This document shows positions 21,781 to 33,839 of a DNA stretch of 64,000 bases, in pieces; the stretch's first letter is position 1, and every line of letters starts with the position of its first letter. The stretch is from Apodemus sylvaticus (Eukaryota; Chordata; Mammalia; Rodentia; Muridae). The notes under the pieces were generated by a model, which was not told the origin of the DNA, did no database searches, and saw nothing but the letters and a program-made list of their open reading frames with translations. Both the position numbers and the translations under genes were made by a program. Location: contig NC_067481.1 in NCBI RefSeq assembly GCF_947179515.1, forward strand, positions 42,353,047 through 42,417,046, written 5' to 3'.

Positions 21781-23314
21781 TTCTTTGTACTCAAACAATG
21801 ACTTTCAACTTCCTAAATATCCTTTCTTTCCTAACCCAGAAAACCTCTACTCCTGACAACCCACAAAGGAACAAGTCTAGCTCATTCAACCTGAAAACTC
21901 TCCTCAGTCTCTATTACTTTCTTAGGTATAACTTTCTTCTCTGGTCCCTAAGTCTGGTCAATAATTCAGTGGAATAATGAACTCTCTTGCTTGGATCCCA
22001 GTGTATCACCATGGTCTGTGCAGGATTAAATTCTTAAGCTCCATGTTGGCTGCTGTCACACCATTATCCATTTGAGTTCGGGAACTAAGAACATGCACAC
22101 CTAGTGAGCCATGGGGCCTGTGAGTGCTCTGTCCATACTTAGTAAAGGAACTGAAGAGGGATGGAGCTGCCATGACCCTTGATCCCTGGAAGCAGGAACA
22201 CATGATCAATGTAAAGTCTCAGGGAGTTATACTCCCACTCGTGGTAAGATGATAGATTTAGTTGAAAGACTGGTGAAAATAAAGCTGAAGAGTAAAGACC
22301 CTAGACTTGGAGTTTTGTTGATTCTTGCTTTCTCTTCCAAAATAGAAATAATGGTATAGTTTAACAATGGCGGCTCTCTTGACCAGAACCTGGACTGAGG
22401 GTGTGCATGCTAAGTATCTTTCAGATACTTTCACGGCTAAGCAGGGCAGCAGGCTGGGGTTGTCTATCTAGTATCCATAAGAGTCTTTGGCAAGGATGCT
22501 AGAATGAGAGAGAGCTAAGCTAGGCATATAATCCATAAAACCCAACGACATACTCACTTTCAGGTGCAGACTTTGCACTTGGACAACTTGGAGTTGGTGG
22601 ATCTCTTCATAATTGTGACTTTTGGCACTTTCCTTCCTTGCCCAACAAAGTATACAGACAAAAGCCCCATTCCATAAGCCTTTATTTAATTCAGTGTTTC
22701 TTTCCAGGTATTCTGATGCTCCGGCAGTCTTGAGAACCACTTAACTATAACACTTCAGAGAGGATGAGAGTGCAGAGTGAGCCTAGGTACAAAAGATCAA
22801 GTCCTGTATCAGGCATAACGATTCCCTGCTGGTGACAGGTGATATCTAGATGCAGAACATCATCCCTTGTTTATCTCCATGTCTGGTTTGTAGAGCTAAT
22901 GTGAGTTAGCTCTACATTAATGAATATGCTAGGAAGAAGAGTTCTGTTCAAATAAGACTGGATGCAGAATCCTGAAAAGTGGGCAGAACAGGTCATCTGA
23001 GCCATTTTCATCTAAGTCTGGGGATAGCCCTGCCTGAGCATCTTTAAGGCCCTCTCACACTGCTTCTAACTTGATAGGACCCATGACCTGTTATTCCAAC
23101 CCAATGGCCTCCCAGATATCAACACAATGTACATGCCAGTTGTTGGATGTCACCTAGCTCCAGGATTTGGTGGATGGCATTACCTGCTATTCTTCATTCA
23201 CTTGCTATGACCCAAGCTCCAAATAAACCCCAGTACACTTCATTTTGATGACTCATCCCAATATCTGTGTAAGAAAGTCTTGTAATACTCCTTTCACAAT
23301 AGAGTAAAATCCCA
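21777..23314. other. Single-copy DNA
   Basis: No repeat recognised. A short imperfect inverted repeat 'gtagagctaatgtgagtt / agctctacattaa' lies at 22890-22921. Frames of 67-90 codons have no recognisable protein features. Confidence 0.4.
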
Positions 23315-23326
23315 TACACACACACA

Positions 23327-23357
<31 letters not shown>
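23315..23357. repeat. (CA)n microsatellite
   Basis: Forty-three bases of CA with one CATA interruption. Confidence 0.97.
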
Positions 23358-24133
23358 GTACATGAAAAAGAAAAAGTTGTCATATTGTGTAAGCTTGCAT
23401 GATCATCACACAGCTCCCAACATGGCTCTCTGTCTCCATGACAATGTGCTGAACATGAAGAAGTAGTCAGTGGTTTACAGTTCCCTGTGTCAGAAGTCAC
23501 TGTGTCTCCAGGGATCAAAGGAAAATTAAGCATGAGGACAGGGCCAAGACCTTCCTACTGATCCCAGACAAGGCAAGTGCTCAGAGGTCAGAGCTGCCAT
23601 TTCTTGGGTCTCCAAGGACATTGGCTTGGTCTCTGCTATCCAGGGCCAGCTAGGGAAAGGGGCAGGTGTCTAGGGAGTGAGAAGTGCTGAGGGAGGAATC
23701 AGAGAGCTAGTTCCTGCCCCTAGCTGTCTGTGTCCTATGGGATCCAGACATGTTTTTTATCTCTAGACTTTCAACCACTCTTCCAAACCACAAGAGCAAT
23801 TGGCAATGGGTAGGCCATAGAAGTACCTCACCTGTGTGGATTCTGATACTTCCTTCAGTGGGGGATCAAGTGGGTGAGGCAGAGCTAAGCATGCCAGTCA
23901 GACAGTTAATGCCAATCCTGGAGACACTGGTACCACTGGGCATTAAAGGCTCTGAATACAGCTGTCCTGGAGAGTGTTTCCATAGCTAAGGCTCCACCCA
24001 CAGAAAAGGATAATGGAAGACAATGGCATTCTAGGGGATGGTGGCGGGATTGACAAGGGAGCTGTGCCATGGGCCCTTCACAAACAGACACAAAAGGGAA
24101 GCTTTGAGCACTGATTCCAGTGAGGCTCAAAAT
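23358..24133. other. Single-copy DNA
   Basis: Nothing recognised. Confidence 0.35.
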
Positions 24134-24370
24134 GTCCAGGCATGCTGTTACACGTGATAATTTGAGCAATTTGAGAGGCTGAGGCCGGAGGATTGTGAAT
24201 GTGAGGTCCATCCTGAGCTGACAGCTAAAAGTCTTCTTAAATAAAAAAGAAGAGAGAAGAAAACAGGAAGAAGGAAGGGTGGAGAAATGAGAAGATAAGG
24301 AAACTGAGGGAGGCAAGGAGGACCAAAGTCAGGCTGAAAAACACAAGACAGAATGTGAGAAAAGAAGAAT
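24134..24370 (+). repeat. Old B1-like SINE fragment with purine tail
   Basis: 'ccaggcatgctgttacacgt', 'ttgagaggctgaggccggag', 'gattgtgaatgtgaggtcca' is a 7SL-derived monomer; from 24241 an A- and G-rich tail continues to about 24370. Confidence 0.65.
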
Positions 24371-24409
24371 CTCTCAAAGAAAGGAACAGTGAAGGAGGTT
24401 AGAAAGCAG

Positions 24410-24770
24410 CAGCAGTGTGGGAAATGTGTTTGCAACGCAAGTCCAAGGATGTGAATTCCAGTCCACAGAAGCCATGTAAACACCAGGCACAACAGAGCAT
24501 GTCTGTAGTGAGCTGCAAAGTGAAGAGAGGAGTCTCTCTGGAAGCTCTGAGCTAGCTGGCTTGAGTGGTGAACAGTAGAACAGTAAAAGCAAACTGTGCC
24601 AAACAAAGGTAGATGGGAAGGCAGACACACCTAAGGTTACCTTCTGACCCCCAATATTCACCAAAGCATGCACATATCTTCTCTAACACATATGAGTGTG
24701 CACAAACACACGTTCTCATGCATCATACATACATTCACACACAATCATACATCCACATCGGCACATGATT
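24410..24770 (+). repeat. B4 SINE
   Basis: An ID-like head ('gtgtgggaaatgtgtttgca', 'gtgaattccagtccacagaa') is followed by a decayed B1-like middle and by the tail 'acctaaggttaccttctgac', 'tgcacatatc' and CACA-rich sequence. The 160-codon minus-strand frame over this region is not a gene. Confidence 0.7.
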
Positions 24771-25753
24771 TTTTTTTTAAGTACCAAAAATCAAGTCTGT
24801 TCTATGGTTGTAAGATTTTGTTGTACTTTTACAAGATGGGAAATGCAAGAGTGGGAACTGGAGGAAAGAGGCCCCCCCCATCTTTCTCTCTTTCATTTTC
24901 TCTCTCATTTCTTACAACAGTGTTATTCCAAAATAAAATTCTTAAAAGTAAATTTCATCACAGACTGTCACTTCAGATGTATGACAAGGACAAGAAGTTC
25001 AGAGAAGACTCTGTTGACATTTGTCCTCTGAGTGGTTAAGCTCATGAGAAGGATAAATCTGTGGATAGTAAGCCCAGCCTTGAGCAAACACTGGGAGAAG
25101 CCAGATTCCTTTTTGTTTCCTCTATTCAGTGACGACATATTTCCCCAAATGTTCCCCTGTGCACCAGTGCCTATGAAGTCTTTGTCTCAAGAAGGCAGTA
25201 TCCACTAAGTTAGCAGCTCAGTTTGTGTTTCTGTACCTGTTTCTCTGGAAAACCATGCTGATCACAGTACTGATATTTAAATAATGCCTAAGCCTGCCTG
25301 TGACTAGGAACCACTGCCATTGTGATTCACTCCACACAGGCCAACAGCATCCATCCAACAGGTAGTTAGGCAGCTCTGCTCCATTCTACAAACCAACAAC
25401 CCCTCCTGAAAGAGAGAAAAGGAGCCAGGGCGATTCACCACCTTGTGTGTGTGTGTGTGTGTGTGTATGGGGGGGTGTCACAGTCAGTGCAGATATACTC
25501 TGTAGGCCCATGTCTACCTCACCAGCACCTGATTAAAAGCAAGCCCAAGTCCTAGACCCAATCCCCACCTGCACCCTACAAAAACACTTCTCCAGAAAGG
25601 ACTGATGGAAGTCTTCTGCTGGATTTACACAGGTCTCCCTCTCAGAATCCTCATATCTGTGTGGCAGGAGACATCTAGTTCTCCTAGATGAGGAAACTGC
25701 TCAAACCCCACAGTGCCTCCATCACAGCCAGGAAAGCAGCTGTACTTGTACTA
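24771..25753. other. Mostly single-copy DNA with a short (GT)n
   Basis: A (GT)11 tract at 25445-25466 followed by a G-run; otherwise no family recognised. The 123- and 111-codon overlapping frames at 24668-25039 start inside the B4 tail. Confidence 0.45.
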
Positions 25754-25883
25754 GAGTCATGGTTGAACTGTCTGGCTCTGTGCTCAGTTGTCTCAAATGG
25801 AGCAGGAGTAGCATTCCTTCACGGAACTGCTATGAGGATGAACTGAGTTCACTATGTAAAGCTCTGAGAGCCTGCTATGCAAT
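25754..25883 (+). repeat. MIR fragment
   Basis: 'gaactgtctggctctgtgct', 'cagttgtctcaaatgg' and 'aactgctatgaggatgaact' followed by 'tatgtaaagctctgag' match the right half of MIR. Confidence 0.6.
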
Positions 25884-25961
25884 TCACACTTTCTAACTCT
25901 ATCTGCACTCAGTACAGCAACCTCTGGAAGACCCTTTTATGGTGGACTGGGAGGGTATATG

Positions 25962-25962
<1 letters not shown>

Positions 25963-26000
<38 letters not shown>
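25963..26000. repeat. (GT)n microsatellite
   Basis: Nineteen GT units adjoining the reverse-oriented B4 that follows. Confidence 0.97.
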
Positions 26001-26003
<3 letters not shown>

Positions 26004-26225
26004 ACATACATATCTATGTCTGTATAGAGGTGAGAGGGCAACCTTGGTTGTCACCTTCCACTTTGTATGAGACAAAGGTCCCTTTGTTGTTCGATGCTGT
26101 GTACACCAGGCTAGCTGCCTCCACATGCTCCCAGGAATTCTCCTGTGTCTGTCATCTTTCTTTAGGGGCATGGGAGTTATAGCCTCACACTACCATGCCA
26201 TCTCCACAGGAGTTCTGGGGATTCA
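26001..26225 (-). repeat. B4 SINE, minus strand
   Basis: The + strand shows 'gaggtgagagggcaaccttg', 'gagacaaaggtccctttg', 'ccaggctagctgcc', 'ccaggaattctcctgtgtct' and 'ggagttctggggattcagat', the reverse order of a B4, diverged and missing the terminal head. Confidence 0.65.
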
Positions 26226-28410
26226 GATTCAGAACTACACATTCTCTTCAGTCCAGAAAGGCCCTCTTTAGTCAAGAGACCTAAGACTAATGATACATGC
26301 AAATTGGCTGAAGAAATTGGAAATATCTGAACTACAAGGAGATTACTGGGATGCAGGATCTTATTCCTTAAGTATCCAAAAAGCTGTACAAAAATACAGA
26401 CCAAACTGGCCTCAGACTTTTCCTGGAAGGCAAAATTAGAACCAACAGGAGATTAAAAGGTCTGAGACATAAGCTCCTCCTGAGGGAAGCATTTCAAATG
26501 GACAAATGTCTATGCTCAGGCGCGTGGGCCTCAATCCCCTTTAGGGGAACAGGGAGACTGGGGCAGAAACACGGAATGTGAGTTCTGGGAAGAGATCCTC
26601 CAGAGTCTACTGTGTACTCTAACGTCCCAGAGAACTGTCCATCAGTCAGTGGGAGCATTGAGACCTTTGGACCAGCTCTCCAAGCTTCTGGAGCCTGGAC
26701 TCCCAGAATAATTTGGCTTCTTCCAGAGCCCAAATAACTATGTCAATGAAAGTAATTGCCTATGTTCCTAATGCCACAATTAAAGAAACTCATTGGCAAG
26801 CAGTGTTCAGCAAGAATCCATTTTTAGATTTTTTTTCCTTTTTTATTAGCTGCTTTCCTATAGAAATAGTCTACACATGCAGTAAATCAGAAGCCAGTGT
26901 GTAGGGTTTCCAAGGAGCCAGAGGACGAAGAATGGATGAAATGAATTGCAGAGAGGGGTAACAGTGGGGCCTGAGGCAGAGAGGCATATATTCTTTTGAC
27001 AAGTGGCTCTTAGGCCTGGGTGTGCAGGGGAGAAATCTTGACTTGGATGGTTCTATCATTCATTATCTCTGTGTTTGCTCCAGACCGAACCCCTCTATGA
27101 GCTCATTGAGAGTTCTCTTCTGGATGTTTGACTCCTCTGACAGTGTAGGAGTTGCAAATGAGAGGTGCATGGGAGTCAGGGGGCTTAGAACCACAGAGAA
27201 GAGTGGACTTGGCAGAGGAGGTTGGAAAGAATGAATGGGGCAGAGGAGGACAGGAGGGATGAGGCCAGGTAGCTAAGCCATCAGTGAAGAACAACCTCAG
27301 AGAACTAACCGGGAAGGGCTCTGGAAACAGAGCTTCCAGGAGACCACAGACCCCAGCAGAGCTGTCAGTCAGTTGAGAGTCAGGGATTTCAGTTCCCAAA
27401 ACAGGACCTGAGTAAGAATTCAGATCTTGTAACAGGACCTGGGTAAGAACAGAGTTCTCAACAAGAACAGAGTTCTGGGGAGCTTACAAGTTGACTTGAC
27501 TCAAGACTCCACATGGGAATCTTCCCTAAGAAAATAATTCAGCTCAGAAATCTTCCTTATAGATTTTGCAGGCCAACAAATGAATCTGCCTGGTGGGAAA
27601 CACTGTGTTAGAAATCACAGGCCCCCCTGTGGTGTGTAGTATAACCATCAATTATTATAACCAGGAAGACTATACAATAACATGGGAACACTTTACCAAT
27701 GCTTTTAATTGGGAGCTAGCAATTTTTTTTCTACAAAAGGCTACCTAATTGTAGTTTTGCCTTTCTAAGGCAAGCTATACAATTTGTCAGTGTGAAGGCA
27801 GCCACAGACTGGATATGCATGAGGAGGCATGCACATGTTCCTACCAAGTTTTATTTACATATCAAGTGGAATCCTTTGGTCGTGGTGACTTCCATTTAGA
27901 CATGGACAGGAACAGTGATCAGTGAGCAAGTCACACCAAATGCTCAAGCCCAAGGATCAGGCAGGGTTCGGTAAGACAGGCTTCTCGAAGCCTCCTATGG
28001 AAGCAGGAAGAATAGATTGGCAGGCAGCAGAGGGAATAATAGTCAAGGGAACCATTTCATCATGTAGAGCTGGGGACTGTGAGGAGGAATCTGGATCATT
28101 CTGTGTGGAGGAGTTACCTAGGCTGATCACCATGAAGCACCTTAGGGAGCAGCCTCAGATCTGAGGGGTCTCCACATCAGTAAAGCAGCTGTGCAATGAC
28201 ACGATTTGGGGAACAGATTATCATGAAGACTGAGACACTAAGGGTATAGGGCACATAGCATTCCATTTGAGGAGGCCAGGATGCCCAGGACTCTGTTACT
28301 GTGGGTAGGTAGATGGGACTGGTCAAATTTCAGTGTGAAATAGAAATGAGTTTTAGGATATGGTAGAGTTATGGATGAATTCTTCATGGAAGACTCTTCT
28401 ACCAAACACC
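26226..28410. other. Single-copy DNA with a possible regulatory stretch
   Basis: No repeat family is recognised over 2.2 kb apart from a local tandem duplication at 27399-27459. The interval 27630-27880 is AT-rich and unique, with TAATTG, TTTAATTG and ATATGCAT (27813-27820) motifs. Frames up to 98 codons carry no recognisable domain. Confidence 0.4.
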
Positions 28411-28471
28411 AAAAAAAAAAAAAAGTGTTAAGACGGTCACCTTTATATTATGGTTTTGTTTTGTTTTGTTT
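28411..28471. repeat. A-run and (TTTTG)n simple repeats
   Basis: Fourteen A at 28411-28424 and about four TTTTG units at 28453-28471. Confidence 0.85.
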
Positions 28472-28549
28472 TTGGCCACAATGAAAAATAAAATAAACAT
28501 CTATTATATGTAGCCAAGGAGTCGAAGTACTTCAAACAACACAGGTGAA

Positions 28550-28780
28550 GGCTTGCAAACAAGCTGCATGAGAAGGAAATATATTTTTTGCACACGGAAC
28601 GAGAAGAATCTCTTATTAAAGCTGATAGCGGTGGCCCTACTGCGAATGATAATAAAAAGATATTTACATTGAGCTTTGCAAGATGTTTTGACGGCGCGAG
28701 TAAACTGAAAGAGATGAAATGAGTTTCAGGTGATTAGGGGACGGTGTGAGGAAAGGTGCGCTGGGCTCAGGTCCACAATT
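28550..28780. promoter_or_regulatory. Candidate CpG-retaining conserved element
   Basis: Nine CpGs occur between 28595 and 28760 (including ACGGCGCGAG at 28691-28700) in a non-repeat, moderately AT-rich stretch, whereas the flanks are nearly CpG-free. It contains 'tctcttattaaagc' and 'gatatttacattgagc'. I saw no open frame, TATA box or splice site that makes it an exon. Function is inferred from composition only. Confidence 0.3.
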
Positions 28781-29794
28781 ACAACAGTCTCTACAGGATG
28801 GGGGCAGGGACGGGAAGTAAGACAATACCAAAAGGAGCAAGCAAGATAGGTGGGTGACAGAGTTGGGCAACTGAGTGTTTACTATTGTTCTGGCTCTCAT
28901 TTTGAAAACTGAACCTAAACTTTCTCTCAGCTATGCTTTCCTCCCCTCAACTCTTCCGGAGTAGTTATAACTTCTCTTTGAGTTACCAAAAAAGAGGCCA
29001 AAGCTTATCACATTACAAGGCTCCTGAGTGGAAAAGCTGTGATCAGAGGTCAGTCCTCTGACTCCTAAACCAGTATGACACTGAGCAGTTAAACCACTCT
29101 GAACCCAGGTTTGATCAATATCAGTTGCAGGATCCCCTGGCTCCAGCCTGATCACCTTGCTGAGATACATCAGGAGATGGTAATGGAGATGTTATTAGCA
29201 GAGGATACAGAATGACCAGTAGAGGGCCTTGAATTTGACCTGATCTGTCAAAATAAACCAATATGGGTCCCTTCTCCACCCCAGAGCAAAATTAATTCTG
29301 TCTTGCCTTGAGTCCTTGTTAGGAAGTAGCTTTCAAAGGGAGCCTTGGGGAATCACAAAAAATCTCCCAGGAAAAAAAGAAAAGAACCTCGTTCTTTAGG
29401 GAGAAATGTGTTCAGAAAGATAACCTTTCTACCAGCAACTCTCAGTCAGTGTCATTTTACCGCCTAGGCTTGGACTAAGACTAGGGTGGCCTCCCCTCTA
29501 CCCTTACCTGCTCCAGGAAGTAAGCTCAGTACATCCCAGCATGCTCTGCTGTGGATCTCCTTCTCACCTCAGAGAAAGGTGACAGGGCCTGACTATGGGA
29601 AATGGGCCCTATGGGAAGCGAATAGAAGAGCGGCCTGGTCATCTCTCTCTCTCTCTCATCATGGTCACTGTTCAACACACCCAGGTCAGCCATGGAGCCC
29701 TTCAGGCTATCTGGGTCTCATTAGCCTCTGTGACATGCATTGGGACCTCTCTACAAGCCTGGATTCTAATGAGATGTAAATTGTCATCTCAGAA
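28781..29794. other. Single-copy DNA
   Basis: No repeat recognised. Two overlapping + strand frames (97 and 108 codons, 29486-29921) run into the URR1-like element. Confidence 0.4.
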
Positions 29795-29965
29795 CAGTGG
29801 TTCTGAACCTGTGGGTCATAATCCCTCTGGGGGGGGGGTCACATATCAGATAGCCACCATATCAGATATTTACATTACAATTCATAACAGCAGCAAAATT
29901 ATGGTTATGAAATATCAATAAAAATAATTTTATGGTTGGAGTCCCCACAACAAGAAGAACTATAT
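29795..29965 (+). mobile_element. URR1-like hAT DNA transposon, 3' end lost
   Basis: It starts with the Charlie-type terminal inverted repeat CAGTGGTTCTGAACCT, then 'gtgggtcata', a G-run, 'atcagatatttacattacaa', 'ttcataacagcagcaaaatt' and 'aaataattttatggttgg'. The matching right terminus is not present, so it is truncated. Non-autonomous, no transposase. Confidence 0.8.
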
Positions 29966-30698
29966 CTTAGTCTTATGTCTTAGAAGGTATAGACAGGTAT
30001 AGCACCTCCCTATTCCTGTCACTTCAAATGAATGCCAGCAGAGACTGATAAAGTCTCTTCAACAAAATGTTGGTGAATTCTGAACTTTGGAGTCAAAGGC
30101 ATAAAAATGACTTGCTCATGTCTTCTTTTACCCACCTCCCATGGGGCTCAAAACACGTGACCGGCATTAACCAGGTTCTAGGAAACAAAATGAGAAAAGG
30201 CAGCTCTGTAACAGAAGGTCATGAACTCCATTGTCAGAATGCCTGGGACCAAAGCTTTCTCTCTTACCTTCTCTGTGTGGCCTTGCATGGGTTACTTAAT
30301 TTCTCTGTACTCAGCCATCATTTTGTTAAAATGGGAATCATGAAAATATCCACAATGTAGTTCCTACCAGCAAAGTCCTTCAAACTCTGCCTCACAGGTA
30401 TGAGCACTAGTTAGGTATTGACTGTATGACATTTAGGGATTTCTGGATCAAGGTGAGGGGCAGAGGTGAAGAGGGAGATTTGGGGAAGCTTGAACAGGTG
30501 GTTAGTTGGGGTTAGAAGGAGCTGCAACAAGTCTGTGAGGGTTTTTCCAGCACAAGAACATCTTGGCAGTTGGGAGCCAAGGATTACCACAAAGTTATAC
30601 CATGCCACAAACCTCACACAAGAGATTCATTGGGAAGAAACCCAGAATGATGGATTCCTCTGACAGGGAACAGAGACAGCAGTGGGCTGGGTCGAGGG
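29966..30698. other. Single-copy DNA around a MIR
   Basis: Apart from the MIR nothing is recognised; the 97-codon frame at 30067-30360 spans the MIR. Confidence 0.4.
30235..30355 (+). repeat. MIR SINE
   Basis: 'tctctgtgtggccttgcatg', 'ggttacttaatttctctgta', 'ctcagccatcattttgttaa' and 'aatgggaatcatgaaaatat' are a clear MIR core on the + strand. Confidence 0.8.
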
Positions 30699-31080
30699 TG
30701 TCTTAGCCAGGGTTTCTATTCCTGCACAAATAACATGACCAAGAAGCAAGTTAGGGAGGAACTGATTTATTCAGCTTACATTTCCACATTGCTGTACATC
30801 ATTGAAGGAAGTCAGGACTGGAACTCAAGCAGGTCAGGAAGCAGGAGCTGATGCAGAGGCCATGAAGGGATGTTGCTCACTGGCTTGCTTACCCTGGCTT
30901 AGCTCAATTTGCTTTCTTATAGAACTCAGGACTACAAAGCCAGGAAAGGCACCACCCACAATGGGCCCTCCCACCCTTGATAACACCCTTGAATCTCATG
31001 GAGGCATGTCCTTAAGGGAAGCTCCTTTCTCTGTGATAACTCCAGATGTGTCAAGGTGACACACAAAACCAGACAGTACA
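30699..31080 (-). mobile_element. Solo LTR, rodent MaLR-like, copy C, minus strand
   Basis: This 382 bp unit is the reverse complement of the type seen at 4080 and 51242: it begins TGTCTTAGCCAGG and ends 'accagacagtaca'. Flanks gaggg (30694-30698) and gagag (31081-31085) agree at four of five bases, consistent with a 5 bp TSD. No internal region is attached. Confidence 0.85.
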
Positions 31081-31477
31081 GAGAGGAAGGCCTTTTATAG
31101 GGTCTTTGAGAAGCACACACAGTGAGCTAGTAGGAAAGTACAATATAGCTGGAAATATTGCTTGGAGGTAAACTCTGAAACATTGTTTGGCCGCTAAAGC
31201 TGAGTACTAGGGGAGGGATTTCTAAGTCTCCCAGCTCAGGAGCAAGACGTTTTTCCACAGGCCTGTTACTCTACAAAGTCAATCAAAGAGAGGCAAGAAA
31301 GGAGCTCTGGGATGGCATGTGAGGCTGTGAGCCATCCTATAGCAAGGGTAGCAGCAAAGGAACAGGATGATGTTGTGGGCAGACATGGCTACTCAGCACA
31401 AATAAGAGGCCTATATCAGATCTTATCAAATAAGAGACTTAAGTACAGAGACCAGCAAAGACCAACACAGTGAACTG

Positions 31478-31878
31478 TGAGTTTATTGGAGTTACTTATA
31501 GAAATGTGGGTAAGGGGTTGCTTATAGGAGCAGAAGCGATTCAAAGACAGCTGCACCATCAAAGCCCACCTCGACATGGTTGAAGAGTATCCTTTCTACA
31601 TGACTTTGGTCTAAACCTCTTGCAGGCAGCTGGTCTGGTCTCAGAGTCTTCACAGCTTGTCTTCTCTGAGAGTCTTCTTTGCAGTTAGACTTGTCTAAGA
31701 GTTTGTTTGTTTACTTGGTTTGTTTACTTGGTTGTTTACTCTGGGAGGAAGGGAACTGGTGAATCTGATCTGTTTCAGGAACTTGCTGAAGCTGTTTGAG
31801 TTGTTTACTTTCTGGCTTAAGGAGCTTCCTTGTAGGACCAAATGTTTCAATCTTAGAGGGAACTGTTAAAAAAAAAAT
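31478..31878 (+). repeat. Unnamed rodent interspersed repeat, copy 2
   Basis: It starts 'gtgagtttattggagttact', has 'tataggagcag' and 'acagctgcacc', and shares this order with 149-330. It contains GTTT/ACTTGGTTT repeats at about 31700-31740 and ends at an A-run at 31868-31877. The family name is uncertain. Confidence 0.5.
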
Positions 31879-32460
31879 AGGGAGAGCACACCTGGGCACT
31901 CCTGGATGTAGCTTACTGGAGAGAGCAGGCCTCTAGAGCTTAACCTTGGAAGGCTGGACTCCAAACATGTATTAGACATGAATCAACACAATAGCCTTCT
32001 ATACTCCACTATGGATCAAGCATTTCACATCAAATACTTCATCTAAACTTCTCAAAATTCTATCAAGTTCCCATTTCGTCTCATCTGTCTTCCAGAAAGC
32101 CTCAGAAGCAAATTGCTCAAAGTAATTACCCTTGAAGTGCATCAGAGACTGGAACCTCACCTCAGGGAGCTCTGAGGATTAACTCTTAAGAGAGATGCAC
32201 TGACCCAAAGAAAGGATGTGTGAAAATTTATCATGATTTATTGGATTGATGCCACTTGTGTTTAGGTACTGAGAGAATACTAAATAATATGGAACATACT
32301 AATCATATGCATTACTCAAGGGACAGTTCAGTGAGTCCAGTACCTTTGGCCAATGCCCCCTCTTCCTCCTTTCTCATCCCTAACACAGGAGGTGTCACTC
32401 TTAGATTTGAGTCCTGCTTCTAAGCAGTATTTGCTTTGCCCCCAAGTGACCATTCCCAGG
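31879..32460. other. Single-copy DNA
   Basis: Nothing recognised; the stretch 32220-32330 is AT-rich. Confidence 0.35.
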
Positions 32461-32848
32461 TGTATTGGTTTCTTTTTCCATTCTGTGACAGCATATCTGA
32501 CAAAAGCAACTTTAGGGAGGAAAAGCTTGTTTTGGCTAAGAGTTTAAGGGTACACAGTCTGTTGTGGTGAAGAAGTCATGATGTGGAAATGGCTCTTGTT
32601 GTGGTTGCCAGAGCCTGAGGAAACCATTCGCATTGTATCCGGAGTCATGAAGCAAAGAAAGACAATTCCAGAGCATAGCTTATTCTCTGATTTTTATCCA
32701 CTCGGGGCCCTCAGCACATAGGATGGTGCTACCCAGATTCAGGGTAAAGTAAATCTTTCCAGAAACCCTGTCAACAGATGCATGGAGATGTATGCTTTCA
32801 CCGTGACTCTAAATCCAACTGAAGTGACAATGAAGATTAACTACCACG
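32461..32848 (-). repeat. Old MaLR/ORR1-like solo LTR, minus strand
   Basis: It begins TGTATTGGTTTC and shows 'acagcatatctgacaaaagc', 'agggaggaaaagcttgtttt', and near the end 'ccaactgaagtgacaatgaa' and 'gattaactacca', the reverse of an LTR start with 'gtcaactt'-type sequence. It is clearly more diverged than the LTRs at 4080 and 51242. Confidence 0.7.
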
Positions 32849-33426
32849 TGAATGTCACCCATCTGCCTCATAAATCAGGACCTTCCTTAGGCCCTTTGTC
32901 CACTCAAAGCCAGTTAGGGTTGAATGAACTAAAACACACTTAGGGGCTGACAGTCTTAACCTTTAAGACAATTGGATTTCAGCTTTGTGTGACTTGTTTG
33001 AGCAGAGATATAATATACATGTAAAATATACTCAAGCTCAAAGACTTGGTCCAAAAACAAATTCTATAATATCTCAACAATTTTTTATAATGATAAGTAG
33101 ATCTAGTACTGATGCTACCTAGACGTGTTGGACTGATCAAAACACATTACTATTAACGATGATTTACCCTGCATCAGCTCTTTCCAGTGTGGCGACTAGA
33201 AAAATGTAAAATGATTCTGTGACCTGTGTCATGTTTCTGTTGTCCAGTTCTGATGCAGTGTCTGAGGCATTTCTGTGAGGACCTTACTAGTCTGGTCCAA
33301 GGGAATATCTCTAAATGGGGCATCTAACAAAGTGTGGCTTTTGGAGAGGACAGCCTTTCTGCATGCCTTGAACAGGACCACATAATCTATTACTCCTTTT
33401 GCTTATGGATAAAATCAGTCTTGCTA
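32849..33426. other. Single-copy, AT-rich DNA
   Basis: Nothing recognised with confidence; 33000-33150 is AT-rich and may hold a decayed element. Confidence 0.35.
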
Positions 33427-33776
33427 TATTAGTTTCTTATTGGTGCTGTAAAAAGTTACCATAAACTTAATGACTTACAACAACACAGATCCATCCTCTT
33501 ATAGCTCTGGTGGTCAGGGACTGGAAATCAGGTTCATTAAGCTAATGTCAAGATGGTGGCGGGGCTGGCTCTTCCTGGAATCATGAAAAAGAAATGCAAT
33601 TCCTTGCCTTTATCGACCTTTAATTATTGGATTCTACCATCTGGCTGGATTCCTTGATTTCTGGTTTTGAACCATTTAGGATTCTCATCTCCTCCTTTCT
33701 CCTCATGTTTGTTTCCTCTCTATGACCTCATGCCCCTCACATATACCACACACACACACACACATACACATACACA

Positions 33777-33839
<63 letters not shown>

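Noticed and set aside
24148..24630. 160-codon minus-strand frame, Leu/Phe/Ser-rich, membrane-like
   Set aside because: It is the complement of a purine-rich SINE tail and a B4 element.
29829..29838. G-run as a quadruplex
   Set aside because: A single run inside a transposon copy; three further runs are lacking.
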